DNA from: Sunxiuqinia dokdonensis
Lineage (GTDB): Bacteria; Bacteroidota; Bacteroidia; Bacteroidales; Prolixibacteraceae
Direction of reading: 5' to 3'
NCBI RefSeq assembly: GCF_001270965.1
Contig: NZ_LGIA01000146.1
Span: 1 to 63,523 of the forward strand
Length of the DNA stretch: 63,523 nt
The translations under genes and the position numbers were made by a program. The stretch's first letter is position 1. Every line of letters starts with the position of its first letter. The notes beneath the pieces were generated by a model. The model was given only the letters and a program-made list of their open reading frames with translations. It ran no database searches and was not told the origin of the DNA. Of the stretch, positions 17,402-26,788 are shown piece by piece.

Positions 17402-17427
17402 AATGATAGCTTGAGTTGTGATTTCTT

Positions 17428-17435
17428 CAAAAGTA
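17428..17435 (-). promoter_or_regulatory. Putative -7 box of gcvH
   Basis: CAAAAGTA is the complement of TACTTTTG, matching TAnnTTTG, and ends 27 bases upstream of the gcvH ATG. Confidence 0.45.
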
Positions 17436-17501
17436 ATACATTTTTCGAAAACAGAAATCGAACAAAGCGCAGCCTTTGTGTTTTTTAAAATGAACTTTAC
17501 C

Positions 17502-17509
17502 TAAATTTG
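17502..17509 (+). promoter_or_regulatory. Putative -7 box of tsaE
   Basis: TAAATTTG followed by C matches TAnnTTTG, 23 bases before the tsaE ATG. A TTTG at 17475-17478 is a possible -33 element although the spacing is somewhat long. Confidence 0.45.
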
Positions 17510-17532
17510 CAGCAACCAAGACGGTAAAAAAC

Positions 17533-17955
17533 ATGTTTTCAATTCAGATCAACACCATTGAGGAGCTGCCGCAGGCAGCCGAAGCATTTCTCAGGCATTT
17601 TCAAAACGAGCGCATTTTTGCCTTCTACGGAAAAATGGGAGCCGGTAAAACCACCCTCATCAAGGCCTTATGCCGCGCGCTGGGATCAACCGACCCCATT
17701 ACCAGCCCCACCTTTGCCCTGGTCAACGAATACAGCACCGCCGGCAACGAACGGATTTTTCATTTCGATTTCTACCGGATTAAAAATATCGAAGAAGCGC
17801 TGGATATTGGCTTTGACGACTATGTATACAGCGGAAAGTACTGCATGATGGAGTGGCCGGAAAATATTGAAGACCTGCTTCCTGAAAAAATTGTGAAGGT
17901 CGAAATTGAGGTGTTGGACAGTTCGGCACGCAGGATTACCGCAAATATCGTGTGA
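17533..17955 (+). CDS. tsaE: tRNA threonylcarbamoyladenosine biosynthesis ATPase TsaE
   Basis: 140 residues, normal length. TsaE is the ATPase that works with TsaB and TsaD to place t6A at position 37 of ANN-decoding tRNAs. Walker A GKMGAGKTT (about 34-42), SPTFALVNEY (switch region) and the FDFYRI and EWPENI motifs are all present. The next gene follows after 54 bases on the same strand and may be co-transcribed. Confidence 0.96.
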   Translation: MFSIQINTIEELPQAAEAFLRHFQNERIFAFYGKMGAGKTTLIKALCRALGSTDPITSPTFALVNEYSTAGNERIFHFDFYRIKNIEEALDIGFDDYVYSGKYCMMEWPENIEDLLPEKIVKVEIEVLDSSARRITANIV

Positions 17956-18009
17956 TTCTTTTTGAAAGAATCGATATAAAAAGTAAATTGACCAATTAAT
18001 TTTTGCTGA

Positions 18010-19218
18010 ATGACTGAAAAAGAGCAACAATCGGAAATTAAATCCCTGCTTCTGCCGAAAGAAGAAATGCTGGAAATTCGCCGCCGCGGCAAGAAAATTA
18101 CCATTGGCATTCCTTCCGATTTCTCCAAAATTGAATACCGGATTCCATTGACCCCCGAAGCTGTTGAATTGTTGGTCTCCTACGGTCACGAAATTTACAT
18201 TGAAAAAGATGCCGGCAAGGCAGCCAGCTACTCCGACAAAGAATACCGCGAGGCCGGTGCTGTGGTTGTTGAAAAGCGCGAAGAAGTGTTCCAATGCGAT
18301 GTGATTATCCGCGTGGCGCCTTTTGATGCCGACGAAGTGGATCTGCTGCGGGGGCACCAAACCCTGATCTCGAACATGCACCTGAGCAACCACTGCCAGG
18401 AAACGGTTCAGAAACTGATGAAAAAGAAGGTGACTACCATTGCTTATGAGTACATGGAAAATGAAGAAAAGCATTTGCCCGTTGTTCACCTGATGAGCCA
18501 GATTGCCGGCTCGACAGCCATCACCATTGCCAGCGAATATTTAAGTAACTCCAGAAACGGGAAAGGGGTTCTGCTGGGCAGTGTCACCGGTATTTCGCCG
18601 ACTGAACTGGTGATTTTGGGAGCGAAAACAGCTGCCGAATATGCCGCACGTGCCGCCCTCGGTCTGGGCGTGACGGTGAAAATTTTTGACGACAACATGT
18701 TTAACTTGCAGGCGCTGGAAGACAAGCTGGGTCAGCGGATTTTTACTTCAGTACTTTATCCCAACGTGTTGAAAAAAGCACTCAAATCGGCTGACGTGGT
18801 ATTGGGCGCCATGTCGTTTAACTCAAACACCAAGTTCCAGGTTTCCGAAGAAATGGTGCAAGACATGAAGGACGGATCGGTGATTATTGATCTGAACATT
18901 GACCAGGGCGGCTGCTTTGAAACCAGCAAACCGACCGATCTCAAAAATCCGTCGTACATCAAGCACGGGGTAATCCACTACTGCGTACACAACATGGCTT
19001 CGATGGTTTCGCGCACCGCTTCCATTGCCCTAAGCAACGTCTTGACACCCATTATTATTTCGGTAGGCGAAATTGGAGGTATTCAGAATTACATCAAAAG
19101 CTCGACCGGAATCCGGCGTGGCGTGTATATTTACAATGGCATTTTGACCAACAAGGATTTAGGTGAAAAGCTGAACCTGCCCTGTAAAGACATTGACCTG
19201 TTGCTGGCCATTTTTTAG
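18010..19218 (+). CDS. Alanine dehydrogenase / PNT-family protein
   Basis: 402 residues. The N-terminal AlaDH/PNT domain (about 35-170) and the NAD-binding domain (about 175-330, with VILGAKTAAEYAARAALGLG) are clear, and IDQGGCFETS and HYCVHNMASMVSRTAS are family signatures. True alanine dehydrogenases carry a catalytic Lys in V-K-E-P, 21 residues before a catalytic His. Here the His is present (SNMHLSN) but the Lys position is Ala (RVAPF), as in the KVAPP-type proteins I recall from other Bacteroidota and the KVNAP of transhydrogenase alpha subunits. Alanine oxidation is therefore not assured. The stop overlaps the convergent pullulanase stop. Confidence 0.85.
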   Translation: MTEKEQQSEIKSLLLPKEEMLEIRRRGKKITIGIPSDFSKIEYRIPLTPEAVELLVSYGHEIYIEKDAGKAASYSDKEYREAGAVVVEKREEVFQCDVIIRVAPFDADEVDLLRGHQTLISNMHLSNHCQETVQKLMKKKVTTIAYEYMENEEKHLPVVHLMSQIAGSTAITIASEYLSNSRNGKGVLLGSVTGISPTELVILGAKTAAEYAARAALGLGVTVKIFDDNMFNLQALEDKLGQRIFTSVLYPNVLKKALKSADVVLGAMSFNSNTKFQVSEEMVQDMKDGSVIIDLNIDQGGCFETSKPTDLKNPSYIKHGVIHYCVHNMASMVSRTASIALSNVLTPIIISVGEIGGIQNYIKSSTGIRRGVYIYNGILTNKDLGEKLNLPCKDIDLLLAIF

Positions 19219-21155
19219 TCATTCTTCACCAAAATCATCATGGATAGCGGAGGAACGGTGACATTCTTATCCAGCAGACAATCAATCCCATTAAGTTCAA
19301 TTTCATCATCACGGGCAACCACTTGCCAGTTGTGCTCGTCAAGCTGCATCGTGGTCGCTTCCTGACGGGCATTAAAAACCAGCTGAATGGTCTTCCATCC
19401 AAAAGAATTGGGAAAATCTAAAATGGAATAGGCTAACACGCCCGGCTCATAGTTTTCAGAAAAATGCAGGTGCCTGCGAATCTCATCGGCCGAGTGCATG
19501 CAAAAAGCTGCCACTTCTTTCCGAAGCCTGATCAGTTTTCGGCTATAATCATACACATCCTGGTACGCCGACTTCAACGTCCAGTCAATTTGGTTGATGT
19601 GGTCGGGCGATTTGTACGAATTGTGCTCACCCTGCTTTGTCCGGCAAAACTCGCTGCCCGCGTGCAGAAACGGAATCCCCTGCGAGGTTAAAATCAAGGC
19701 CAGTGCCAGCTTCTGCATTTTTCGCAGTTGGTCTCCGGTCGCTTTCGGACAGCTTCGCTTCAACTTATCGAACAGGGTAAAATTATCGTGACACGACACA
19801 TAGTTGACACACTGCCAGGGCTCTTTGGCCCAGGCTTCGTGCGAACTCTCCACATAGCTGTACACAATCTTCGGATGATGACAGGCAGCCACCACGCCAA
19901 ATTTAACGGCTTCCTCGTTCAAGGTTCGCCCATTGACAAAGCCGCGGTTTTTCGCGTCAAAGTTATTGCCTTTAATGGCATCGCGCATGTCGTCATTAAA
20001 ACAGCCGATCCCATTCAATCTCTGAACATTCGTTTTCACCGCCCGGTATTTTTCGTCCATCGGACTGTAGTCGGCGACCCAGCCTTCACCATACAACAAG
20101 ATGCCCGGCCGCAACTGATCGAGCTCGTGCCGGATGGCATTCATGGTTTCCAGGTCATGAATGCCCATCAAGTCGAAACGAAAGCCATCGAGGTGAAATT
20201 CCGAAGCCCAATATTTCAGTGAGTCAATCATGTATTTGCGCACCATCGCCCGTTCCGAAGCAATTTCGTTGCCACAACCACTGGCATTCGAAAAGTTGCC
20301 GTTGCGATTTTGCCGGTAATAATATCCCGGCACGGTTTGGTTGAAATACGACCGGCGCGTGTAGCCGGTGTGATTGTACACCACATCCATCACCACGCCA
20401 ATGCCCGCACTGTGCAGACTTTGCACCAGCTGTTTGAACTCCGTAATCCGCGAGGTATCATCCGGATTGCTGGCATAACTCCCTTCGGGGGTGTTGTAGT
20501 TGAGCGGGTCGTAGCCCCAGTTGTATTTTTCGTCCGGATGATTTTCATCCACCGTATAAAAATCGAACACCGGCAACAGATGAACATGCGTAATGCCCAG
20601 CTCTTTCAAATGGCTGATTCCGGAAGCCAGTCCCGCTTGGGTTTTGGTGTCCGGTTCGGTAAAAGCCAAAAATTTGCCCTTGTGTTTCATTCCCGACGCC
20701 GGCGAAATGGAGAAATCGCGGACATGCAATTCATACAAAACCGCTTCCACCGGACTGTCCAACACCATGGGCTGATCATTTTCCCAGCCTTCGGGCTCGG
20801 TTTCCTTCGGATCAAAAATCAGGGCGCGTTTGCCGTTGGCTCCAACCGCCCGGGCATCCACACCTGGCGTTTCATTCAGCCACTCCCCGTCATTCACCCG
20901 GATGGTATAATACAATCCTTTGAAGTCGCCCTTAAGCTGAACTTGCCAAACGCCGTCAGCAAGTGCATTAAACTGTTCGACCCGAATGGCCTTTCCTCCG
21001 GTACTTCGCTGGTAAATTTTCAGTTCAACCGCTTCGGCTGTCGGCGCCCACACTTTCACCTGCAAGCCCTCCGGATGATATTGCACGCCCAAATCATTTC
21101 CCCCGTAATAGGGGTAAGTTGAAAAATCGATATGATTAAATTGCCAGTTTCTCAT
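19215..21155 (-). CDS. pulA: Type I pullulanase (GH13)
   Basis: 646 residues, no signal peptide, so cytoplasmic. It debranches alpha-1,6 links in glycogen or imported maltodextrins. The N-terminal CBM48-like sandwich (about 25-110) is followed by the type I motif YNWGYDPLNYNTPEGSYA (about 212-230) and the GH13 regions: DVVYNH, the nucleophile in GFRFDLMG, the acid in LLYGEGW, and VSCHDNF. A C-terminal beta domain closes the protein. It is preceded with no gap by a membrane-protein gene, with which it is probably co-transcribed. It is unrelated to the pectin locus. Confidence 0.95.
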   Translation of the reverse strand: MRNWQFNHIDFSTYPYYGGNDLGVQYHPEGLQVKVWAPTAEAVELKIYQRSTGGKAIRVEQFNALADGVWQVQLKGDFKGLYYTIRVNDGEWLNETPGVDARAVGANGKRALIFDPKETEPEGWENDQPMVLDSPVEAVLYELHVRDFSISPASGMKHKGKFLAFTEPDTKTQAGLASGISHLKELGITHVHLLPVFDFYTVDENHPDEKYNWGYDPLNYNTPEGSYASNPDDTSRITEFKQLVQSLHSAGIGVVMDVVYNHTGYTRRSYFNQTVPGYYYRQNRNGNFSNASGCGNEIASERAMVRKYMIDSLKYWASEFHLDGFRFDLMGIHDLETMNAIRHELDQLRPGILLYGEGWVADYSPMDEKYRAVKTNVQRLNGIGCFNDDMRDAIKGNNFDAKNRGFVNGRTLNEEAVKFGVVAACHHPKIVYSYVESSHEAWAKEPWQCVNYVSCHDNFTLFDKLKRSCPKATGDQLRKMQKLALALILTSQGIPFLHAGSEFCRTKQGEHNSYKSPDHINQIDWTLKSAYQDVYDYSRKLIRLRKEVAAFCMHSADEIRRHLHFSENYEPGVLAYSILDFPNSFGWKTIQLVFNARQEATTMQLDEHNWQVVARDDEIELNGIDCLLDKNVTVPPLSMMILVKND

Positions 21156-21701
21156 TTATGAAAACAAGCTTTTTCGCAGGGTGATATACGAGGATGAATA
21201 TTTCTTTCCTTTGGTGTCCCAAACCCGGATCTTGGCCCAGTAAAAACGTTTGAGTGTCCGGTCATGATTAAAGAAAACACCCAGATCGATGCGTAGTTCA
21301 TGTGTTTTGCCAGCTTCAAGATAAAGCGGATAAATTTCGTAACGGTTAATTCCCTTCAGTTTGAATTTGCGTTTGCTCCAAATTTTCCGGAAACAGAGAA
21401 CCGGGGCTTCCAGATCGATGTCTTTTTTACTATTGTTGGTAATATTCAGGGTCAGCACGTTGGGGCGATAGGTCCGGTCTTTCAGCAGGTCAATTTTTAG
21501 TTTTCTCCTTGAAACGGAAACAGGTTTACCTTTCCGGCTTCCGGGTTTTTGCAGGATTTTTTTGATGAAATAGTAAACCACGGGAATGGCTACCGAAATC
21601 ACAACCACCCAAAGCAGTTTATAACCTTCGGGGGCAACTTCGTTTTGGGCAGCAACACCCAGTGGAACAAGCGATAGAAAAAGGAAAACGACTCTCTTCA
21701 T
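21156..21701 (-). CDS. Membrane-anchored protein with beta-sandwich domain, unknown
   Basis: 181 residues. A signal peptide (MKRVVFLFLSLVPLGVAA) and a second hydrophobic helix (about 29-46) are followed by a basic linker and a strand-rich domain (about 70-175: LTLNITNNSKKDIDLEAPVL, then RIDLGVFFNHD) reminiscent of immunoglobulin-like sandwiches. I do not recognise the family. The stop abuts the pullulanase start, so translation is probably coupled, but nothing in the sequence indicates a role in starch metabolism. Confidence 0.7.
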   Translation of the reverse strand: MKRVVFLFLSLVPLGVAAQNEVAPEGYKLLWVVVISVAIPVVYYFIKKILQKPGSRKGKPVSVSRRKLKIDLLKDRTYRPNVLTLNITNNSKKDIDLEAPVLCFRKIWSKRKFKLKGINRYEIYPLYLEAGKTHELRIDLGVFFNHDRTLKRFYWAKIRVWDTKGKKYSSSYITLRKSLFS

Positions 21702-21730
21702 GGTACAGCGTTGAGTTGGTAAAAATAAGA

Positions 21731-21754
21731 AAGTCCTGCAATAAAACAGGACTT
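21731..21754 (-). terminator. Terminator of the LytTR/LytS operon
   Basis: AAGTCCTG (21731-21738) pairs perfectly with CAGGACTT (21747-21754). On the minus strand the stem is followed by TCTTATTTTT, fitting the end of the operon whose last stop is at 21787. Confidence 0.8.
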
Positions 21755-21786
21755 GGGAGTTTTTACTTATTCGTTGGATTCACCAC

Positions 21787-22536
21787 TCAAAAATGCAGCA
21801 CATCCTTGATTTTCTTATAGCCCGTTTTACTCACTTTGAGTTTCGTTCTGTCTTTCAAAATCACCACATAGGATTCTTTTTCGTATTGCTGAATTTCGGC
21901 AATGTGATCCACATGAACGATATAGGAACGATGAATACGAATGAAGTCCTTGGGATTGAGGTGAGACTCCAGGTACTTCATGGTTTTTTGCTTCATGTGC
22001 CGGCCGTCGGGCGTGTAAATCAATACGTAATCATCGAGCGACTCGATGTACCGGACACGTTCAACCGGGATGATATTGATTTTGTGCCGGTCTTTCACCA
22101 CAATCCGGTTGAGGTATTCATTCACGGCATAGCTGCTGAGTTGCTCCAGCTTGTTGTGCGTATTTTCATTGTTTCCGATTCGGTCCACCACTTTTTCAAC
22201 CGCTTCGAGCATGCGTTCCTTCGAAAACGGTTTGAGCAAATAGTCCACTGCATTGTAATCAAAGGCCTTCAAGGCGTACTGGTCGTATGCCGTGGTAAAG
22301 ATGATTTCGGGTTTGTGCTCCAATAGTTCGAGCATTTCGAAGCCGGTAATTTTCGGCATCTGAATATCCAGAAAAACAACATCCGGCTTCAGCTCATTAA
22401 TTTTCTGAACGCCTTCAAAGCCATTTTCACATTCGCCAATGATTTCAAGCACCGGGTGATCTTTCAGGTACGACTTAAGCAAGTTGCGGGCCAACTCTTC
22501 GTCTTCAATGATTAATGCTTTTAAACTTTTTTTCAT
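21787..22536 (-). CDS. LytTR-family response regulator
   Basis: 249 residues: receiver domain (about 6-120, acidic residues in IIEDEE, phospho-acceptor Asp in VVFLDIQMP, TTAYDQYALKAF around the conserved Thr/Ala, Lys in LLKPF) and a C-terminal LytTR DNA-binding domain (about 145-245, with FIRIHRSYIVHVDHI and the preceding LESHL). Such regulators bind direct repeats upstream of target operons. The gene starts four bases inside the end of the kinase gene, so the pair forms a coupled two-component system. Confidence 0.95.
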   Translation of the reverse strand: MKKSLKALIIEDEELARNLLKSYLKDHPVLEIIGECENGFEGVQKINELKPDVVFLDIQMPKITGFEMLELLEHKPEIIFTTAYDQYALKAFDYNAVDYLLKPFSKERMLEAVEKVVDRIGNNENTHNKLEQLSSYAVNEYLNRIVVKDRHKINIIPVERVRYIESLDDYVLIYTPDGRHMKQKTMKYLESHLNPKDFIRIHRSYIVHVDHIAEIQQYEKESYVVILKDRTKLKVSKTGYKKIKDVLHF

Positions 22537-23582
22537 GCCGGTATTGTTTTTGGAAGTAATAATTCAACTTTAAAACTCGTTTTTTGATCGGTGATGCGAA
22601 GGAGTTCAGCCGACCCGTAAATCAACTCCAGACGCTGCCGGATGTTTCGCAAGCCAATGCCTTCGCCCCGGTTTCGCGACGATTCGCCATCATAATCATT
22701 TTCAATGCAAATGGTTACATGCCCTTTTTCATTCTTGCATTTTGTGGTGATACTCACAGGCTCCGTCGCTTCGTACACACCATATTTAATGGCATTTTCG
22801 AATAAAGGTTGCAATATCATGTTCGGAATTTGAACCCCCTGGCAGCTTTCTTCAATATTGAAAACGGGATTCAACTTCCGGCCAAACCGCACTTTCTCGA
22901 TGCTCAAATACAACTTGATATTTTCCAGCTCATCTTTTAACGAAACGGTTTCATCCTGATCATGTTGCAGCGAGTAGCGCATAAACCGTGATAAGTTAAT
23001 CACCATTTCCTGGGCTTTTTCGGGTGAGCTGATGGTGAGCGAAGCAATCGAGTTGAGACTGTTGAAAAGGAAATGTGGGTTGATTTGTGATTTTAGCGCG
23101 CTGAGCTCCGCTTCGCGAATCAGGGCCTTAAGCTCCGATTCTTTCTGAATTTTTTCCTTCAGTGTTTGGTAATAGTTGATTGAATAGAAAAACAGCACGT
23201 AAAGCACATAAAGCACATAACCGGAAAAAACTTTCCCGGGCAGGGTATCGTATAGTTCCTGCAAATGGGGAGGAGCAATAATCTTTGTGAGAATAAAGGT
23301 GACATAAATCCAGATTCCATTCAGAATACTCGCTCCAATTAAATGATAAAGCATCACCCACAACAAGTCGTTTTCTTCCAAACTATTGTATTTGATAATG
23401 AACCAAATACTACCACCCAAAACCGGATATAGCACAAAGAAAGTAAGGGCTGAAAGAAAGGCCGCGCTCAAATCGGTTCCATACCAGAGGTACTGTACCA
23501 AGGCATTGGCCACGCCAATAACCAACCAGAATAAACCGTAGTAAAGTAGTATTTTCTTGTTATTGAGAAACGGATGCTTCAT
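22533..23582 (-). CDS. LytS/YehU-type sensor histidine kinase
   Basis: 349 residues. Four hydrophobic segments form the N-terminal membrane part (about 12-135), a short coiled linker follows, and then the His_kinase domain with the phospho-acceptor in SQINPHFLFNSLNSIASL (about 167-184) and an ATPase domain (about 255-345) with N-box NAIKYGVY and GEGIGLRNIRQRL. There is no large extracytoplasmic domain, so the signal is probably sensed in the membrane or by partners, perhaps the two small membrane proteins encoded just upstream. Confidence 0.94.
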   Translation of the reverse strand: MKHPFLNNKKILLYYGLFWLVIGVANALVQYLWYGTDLSAAFLSALTFFVLYPVLGGSIWFIIKYNSLEENDLLWVMLYHLIGASILNGIWIYVTFILTKIIAPPHLQELYDTLPGKVFSGYVLYVLYVLFFYSINYYQTLKEKIQKESELKALIREAELSALKSQINPHFLFNSLNSIASLTISSPEKAQEMVINLSRFMRYSLQHDQDETVSLKDELENIKLYLSIEKVRFGRKLNPVFNIEESCQGVQIPNMILQPLFENAIKYGVYEATEPVSITTKCKNEKGHVTICIENDYDGESSRNRGEGIGLRNIRQRLELIYGSAELLRITDQKTSFKVELLLPKTIPA

Positions 23583-23591
23583 AAAATAGCG

Positions 23592-24293
23592 TTAGACGTG
23601 CTTAACCTCGAAACCGCCAAAAATGGTAAACCCGCGGATGACAATGGTCTTGGACGGATCGTACTGGCTGTGCTGAAAGGTATCGCCTCGCTTGTCGGTA
23701 AAGGCGCCAAATACGGTCGTTACTTCATTGCGTACATTCCAGTCGAGCGGAACTTTAATGCCGCAACCGCCAAAAACCGAAATCGTATCGACAAACGCAC
23801 CCTGAGGAGAAAGTTTGGCCTGGCGAAAATCATATTCAATTCCACCAAAAATAGAAGTTGCGCGACCGCCTTTCAATTCCTGGGCATTGATAAAAATTTC
23901 GCGGCCGCCAAAAATCACAAAATCATCGAACTGATTGATATCTTCACCCCCTGTTCCCCGCTCCATGCGCGATTGGCAGCCATTGTGCCTGAAAAGTAAC
24001 GCAGCTCCAATAGCCACAAGAATCATGGGCCAGTACAAACGCCTGATTTCGTTGGGTACATCAATCATTTCAGGCACCAGAAAAAAGCCACCAATCACAA
24101 TCAGAATGGTGCCGCCGGTCCGGTTACCGCCAATCAATGAAAATACGCCAATGGCTATTAACAACATCTGCCACGAGATGAGCAGATCAGCCAAACTCCA
24201 GGGTATCAAATTCAACCGCTCAAGAATCAGGATTCCACCAATCGCTATCAGTGTAATCCCAAAATAAAATCGTTTATTCCCCTTGTTCTCCAT
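23592..24293 (-). CDS. LiaF-like membrane protein (DUF5668 plus YvqF-type C-terminus)
   Basis: 233 residues. Four hydrophobic helices (about 10-30, 37-55, 60-78 and 87-103) precede a soluble C-terminal domain with repeated FGG turns (VIFGGREI, SIFGGIEY, SVFGGCGI, TIFGGFEV), the pattern of the cell-wall-active antibiotic response domain of LiaF/YvqF. LiaF proteins restrain histidine kinases sensing envelope stress. It ends nine bases before the kinase gene in the same direction, which fits a sensor-partner role. Confidence 0.85.
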   Translation of the reverse strand: MENKGNKRFYFGITLIAIGGILILERLNLIPWSLADLLISWQMLLIAIGVFSLIGGNRTGGTILIVIGGFFLVPEMIDVPNEIRRLYWPMILVAIGAALLFRHNGCQSRMERGTGGEDINQFDDFVIFGGREIFINAQELKGGRATSIFGGIEYDFRQAKLSPQGAFVDTISVFGGCGIKVPLDWNVRNEVTTVFGAFTDKRGDTFQHSQYDPSKTIVIRGFTIFGGFEVKHV

Positions 24294-24390
24294 AATATTC
24301 TGTGTTTATCGCAACTAAAATAGTCAAATTCATTTCATACCAATCCTCAAAACCGCATTCCTCAAAAAAGAACTGCCGCAATCCTCCCTT

Positions 24391-24792
24391 TTACAGAATT
24401 TTACTGATCAGGATAATACCCAACACCAGCAAGATGACGGGAAAAAACAGCAAGGCCAAAATGCCGGGGATAATGACAAAGTGTGGAAGAATTAAGAAGA
24501 CGGCCAGGCAAACCAACAAGCCGCCAATCACCCGCCGGCCAGCAAGCACCAGTAAACCTGCAATCAAAATAATAACCGGCCAACTTATGCTGATGGCTCC
24601 AAAATGAAAGAGGTTCATCAGGTTTGATCCGGCCTGTTGCATACTTTGCCAGCCGGGCAAGCCGACGTGCCAACCAATTTCCTTCAAAATCCAAAGCACA
24701 CCAATAACAATTAAAATGGTGCCTAAAAATGAGCCACCCGATTTTCGTTCATGCGCGGGGCGGCAATTCTGATTTTCATATCGATTTTCCAT
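24391..24792 (-). CDS. DUF5668-type small membrane protein
   Basis: 133 residues: a hydrophilic N-terminus (about 1-20) and four hydrophobic helices rich in Ile, Leu and Gly (GTILIVIGVLWILKEIGW and later segments), resembling the N-terminal half of the neighbouring LiaF-like protein but lacking its soluble domain. First gene of the four-gene envelope-sensing operon (24792 down to 21787). The fragment between it and the LiaF-like gene (97 bases) shows no terminator. Confidence 0.8.
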   Translation of the reverse strand: MENRYENQNCRPAHERKSGGSFLGTILIVIGVLWILKEIGWHVGLPGWQSMQQAGSNLMNLFHFGAISISWPVIILIAGLLVLAGRRVIGGLLVCLAVFLILPHFVIIPGILALLFFPVILLVLGIILISKIL

Positions 24793-24904
24793 CTCAGCCT
24801 CCTGTTGATTTTCGGGATAAAGCTAGGCATTACCAAAACGGCAGTGAAAAAAGGATCGGTTAATACGGGTGAATTATCGGTAAGAAGCAAGAATCAAACA
24901 AGAA

Positions 24905-24935
24905 AAAAGGCAAAACTACCAGAGCTTTGCCTTTT
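24905..24935 (-). terminator. Terminator of glnS
   Basis: AAAAGGCAAA (24905-24914) pairs with TTTGCCTTTT (24926-24935), a perfect 10-bp stem 20 bases after the glnS stop, with T-rich sequence downstream on the minus strand (TTTTTTCTTG). Confidence 0.8.
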
Positions 24936-24954
24936 CAAATCGTTATTCAGTTCC

Positions 24955-26652
24955 TTATTTTCCTTTGAATTTGGCCCAATCGTCGCGCAGCTGAGCGGTG
25001 CGGTTGAACACGAGTTTTTCATCCGAACTATCCAGGTCGACATTGAAATAGCCCAGCCGTTCAAACTGAAATGAGTCGAGCGGTTTGGCTTGCTTCACAA
25101 AAGGTTCGATGTAGCATTTATCGAGAATAGTCAACGAATCCGGATTCATAAATTCCTTGAAATCCCGTTCCTTGTGACCCAGCGGATCTTCATCCAAGAA
25201 CAAGCGGTCGTATAACCGAACTTCGGCTTCCACATTTTCGGTGGCCGAAACCCAGTGCATGGTTGCTTTCACTTTGCGGCCGTCGGCTGAGTTGCCACCT
25301 TTGGTTTCGGGGTCGTAGTTGCAATGCAGCTCGGTAATTTCGCCGTTTTCATCTTTCACCACATCGGTGCAAGTCACGTAATAGGCGTAGCGCAAACGAA
25401 CTTCGCGTCCGGGCGCCATTCGGAAAAACTTGCGCGGCGGATCTTCCATAAAATCGTCGCGCTCAATGTATATTTCTTTGGTGAATGGAACGTCTCTTCG
25501 TCCGGCCTCCGGATCTTCGGGATTGTTGATGGCGCTCATCATTTCCACCTGTCCTTCCGGATAATTGGTGATCACCACTTTCAGCGGATTCAAAACGCCC
25601 ATCACGCGCTGCGCCCGTTTGTTCAGGTCTTCGCGAACGCTGTGCTCCAGCAAAGCCACGTCAATCATCCCATCCACTTTGGTCACGCCAATACGCTCGG
25701 CAAAGTTTCGGATCGATTCGGGCGTGTATCCCCGGCGACGCAAGCCGGAGATGGTCGGCATCCGCGGGTCGTCCCATCCATTCACATGCTTGTCTTTCAC
25801 CAGTTCGAGCAGCTTACGCTTGCTCATCACGGTATAAGTCAAGTTCAGGCGGGCAAACTCCACCTGGCGCGGGCGGTATTCGCCATCTTTCAACTGATCG
25901 ATAAACCAGTTGTACAGTGGCCGGTGCACTTCAAATTCCAAAGTGCAAATCGAGTGGGTGATTCCCTCCCAATAGTCGCTTTGTCCGTGCGCAAAATCGT
26001 ACATCGGATACACGCACCACTTGTTACCCGTGCGATGGTGCGGGGCATGCATCACCCGGTAAATGATGGGATCGCGCATGTGCATATTGGGTGAAGCCAT
26101 GTCAATCTTGGCACGCAACACATGCTCTCCTTCCTTAAATTCACCGGCTTTCATGCGCATAAACAAATCCAGGTTTTCGTCCGGTATCCGGTTTCGAAAC
26201 GGGCTTTCTGTCCCCGGGCGGGTCGGTGTTCCTTTTTGACTACTGATGGTTTCTGCATCCTGATCATCCACATAAGCTTTCCCCTCGCGGATTAGTTTCA
26301 CGGCAAACTCAAACAGCTGGTCAAAATAATCGGAAGCATAAAACTCGCGATCGCCCCAGTCGAAGCCCAGCCAGTGAACATCGGCCTTGATCGACTCAAC
26401 ATATTCGGTCTCTTCTTTCGATGGATTGGTATCATCAAAACGCAGGTTTGTCAACCCATTGTACTTCTGAGCGGTCCCAAAATTCAGGCAAATGGATTTG
26501 GCATGCCCAATGTGCAGGTAGCCGTTCGGCTCGGGCGGAAAACGCGTATGCACCCTTCCGTCATTTTTCCCTTCTTTCAGTTCTTCTTCAATAATTTGAT
26601 GAATGAAATTCTTTTTCACTACCGGTTCTTTTTCAGGAGTTTTATCGCTCAT
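24955..26652 (-). CDS. glnS: Glutaminyl-tRNA synthetase
   Basis: 565 residues, normal for bacterial GlnRS. The class I signature HIGH is in [18 protein letters not shown] (about 47-64) and the KMSKS counterpart is [11 protein letters not shown] (about 276-286). The GlnRS-specific FDDTNP and the anticodon-binding beta-barrels in the C-terminal half are present. It charges tRNA-Gln directly, so this organism need not depend on the amidotransferase route. Confidence 0.97.
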   Translation of the reverse strand: MSDKTPEKEPVVKKNFIHQIIEEELKEGKNDGRVHTRFPPEPNGYLHIGHAKSICLNFGTAQKYNGLTNLRFDDTNPSKEETEYVESIKADVHWLGFDWGDREFYASDYFDQLFEFAVKLIREGKAYVDDQDAETISSQKGTPTRPGTESPFRNRIPDENLDLFMRMKAGEFKEGEHVLRAKIDMASPNMHMRDPIIYRVMHAPHHRTGNKWCVYPMYDFAHGQSDYWEGITHSICTLEFEVHRPLYNWFIDQLKDGEYRPRQVEFARLNLTYTVMSKRKLLELVKDKHVNGWDDPRMPTISGLRRRGYTPESIRNFAERIGVTKVDGMIDVALLEHSVREDLNKRAQRVMGVLNPLKVVITNYPEGQVEMMSAINNPEDPEAGRRDVPFTKEIYIERDDFMEDPPRKFFRMAPGREVRLRYAYYVTCTDVVKDENGEITELHCNYDPETKGGNSADGRKVKATMHWVSATENVEAEVRLYDRLFLDEDPLGHKERDFKEFMNPDSLTILDKCYIEPFVKQAKPLDSFQFERLGYFNVDLDSSDEKLVFNRTAQLRDDWAKFKGK

Positions 26653-26679
26653 AGAAGTTTTAAATTAATGTATAGCCCA

Positions 26680-26687
26680 CAAAAATA
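26680..26687 (-). promoter_or_regulatory. Putative -7 box of glnS
   Basis: CAAAAATA is the complement of TATTTTTG (TAnnTTTG), 28 bases upstream of the glnS ATG. Confidence 0.45.
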
Positions 26688-26748
26688 TAAAATGATTCTG
26701 CACAAAGGGTTTTAAGTTCAATAAAATCCATTTCTGAAAAAGAAAAAT

Positions 26749-26756
26749 TAATTTTG
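26749..26756 (+). promoter_or_regulatory. Putative -7 box of folB
   Basis: TAATTTTG matches TAnnTTTG and lies 32 bases before the folB ATG. Confidence 0.45.
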
Positions 26757-26788
26757 ACCCTTTCATTTCACACTAAAAGCAAGCAAAA

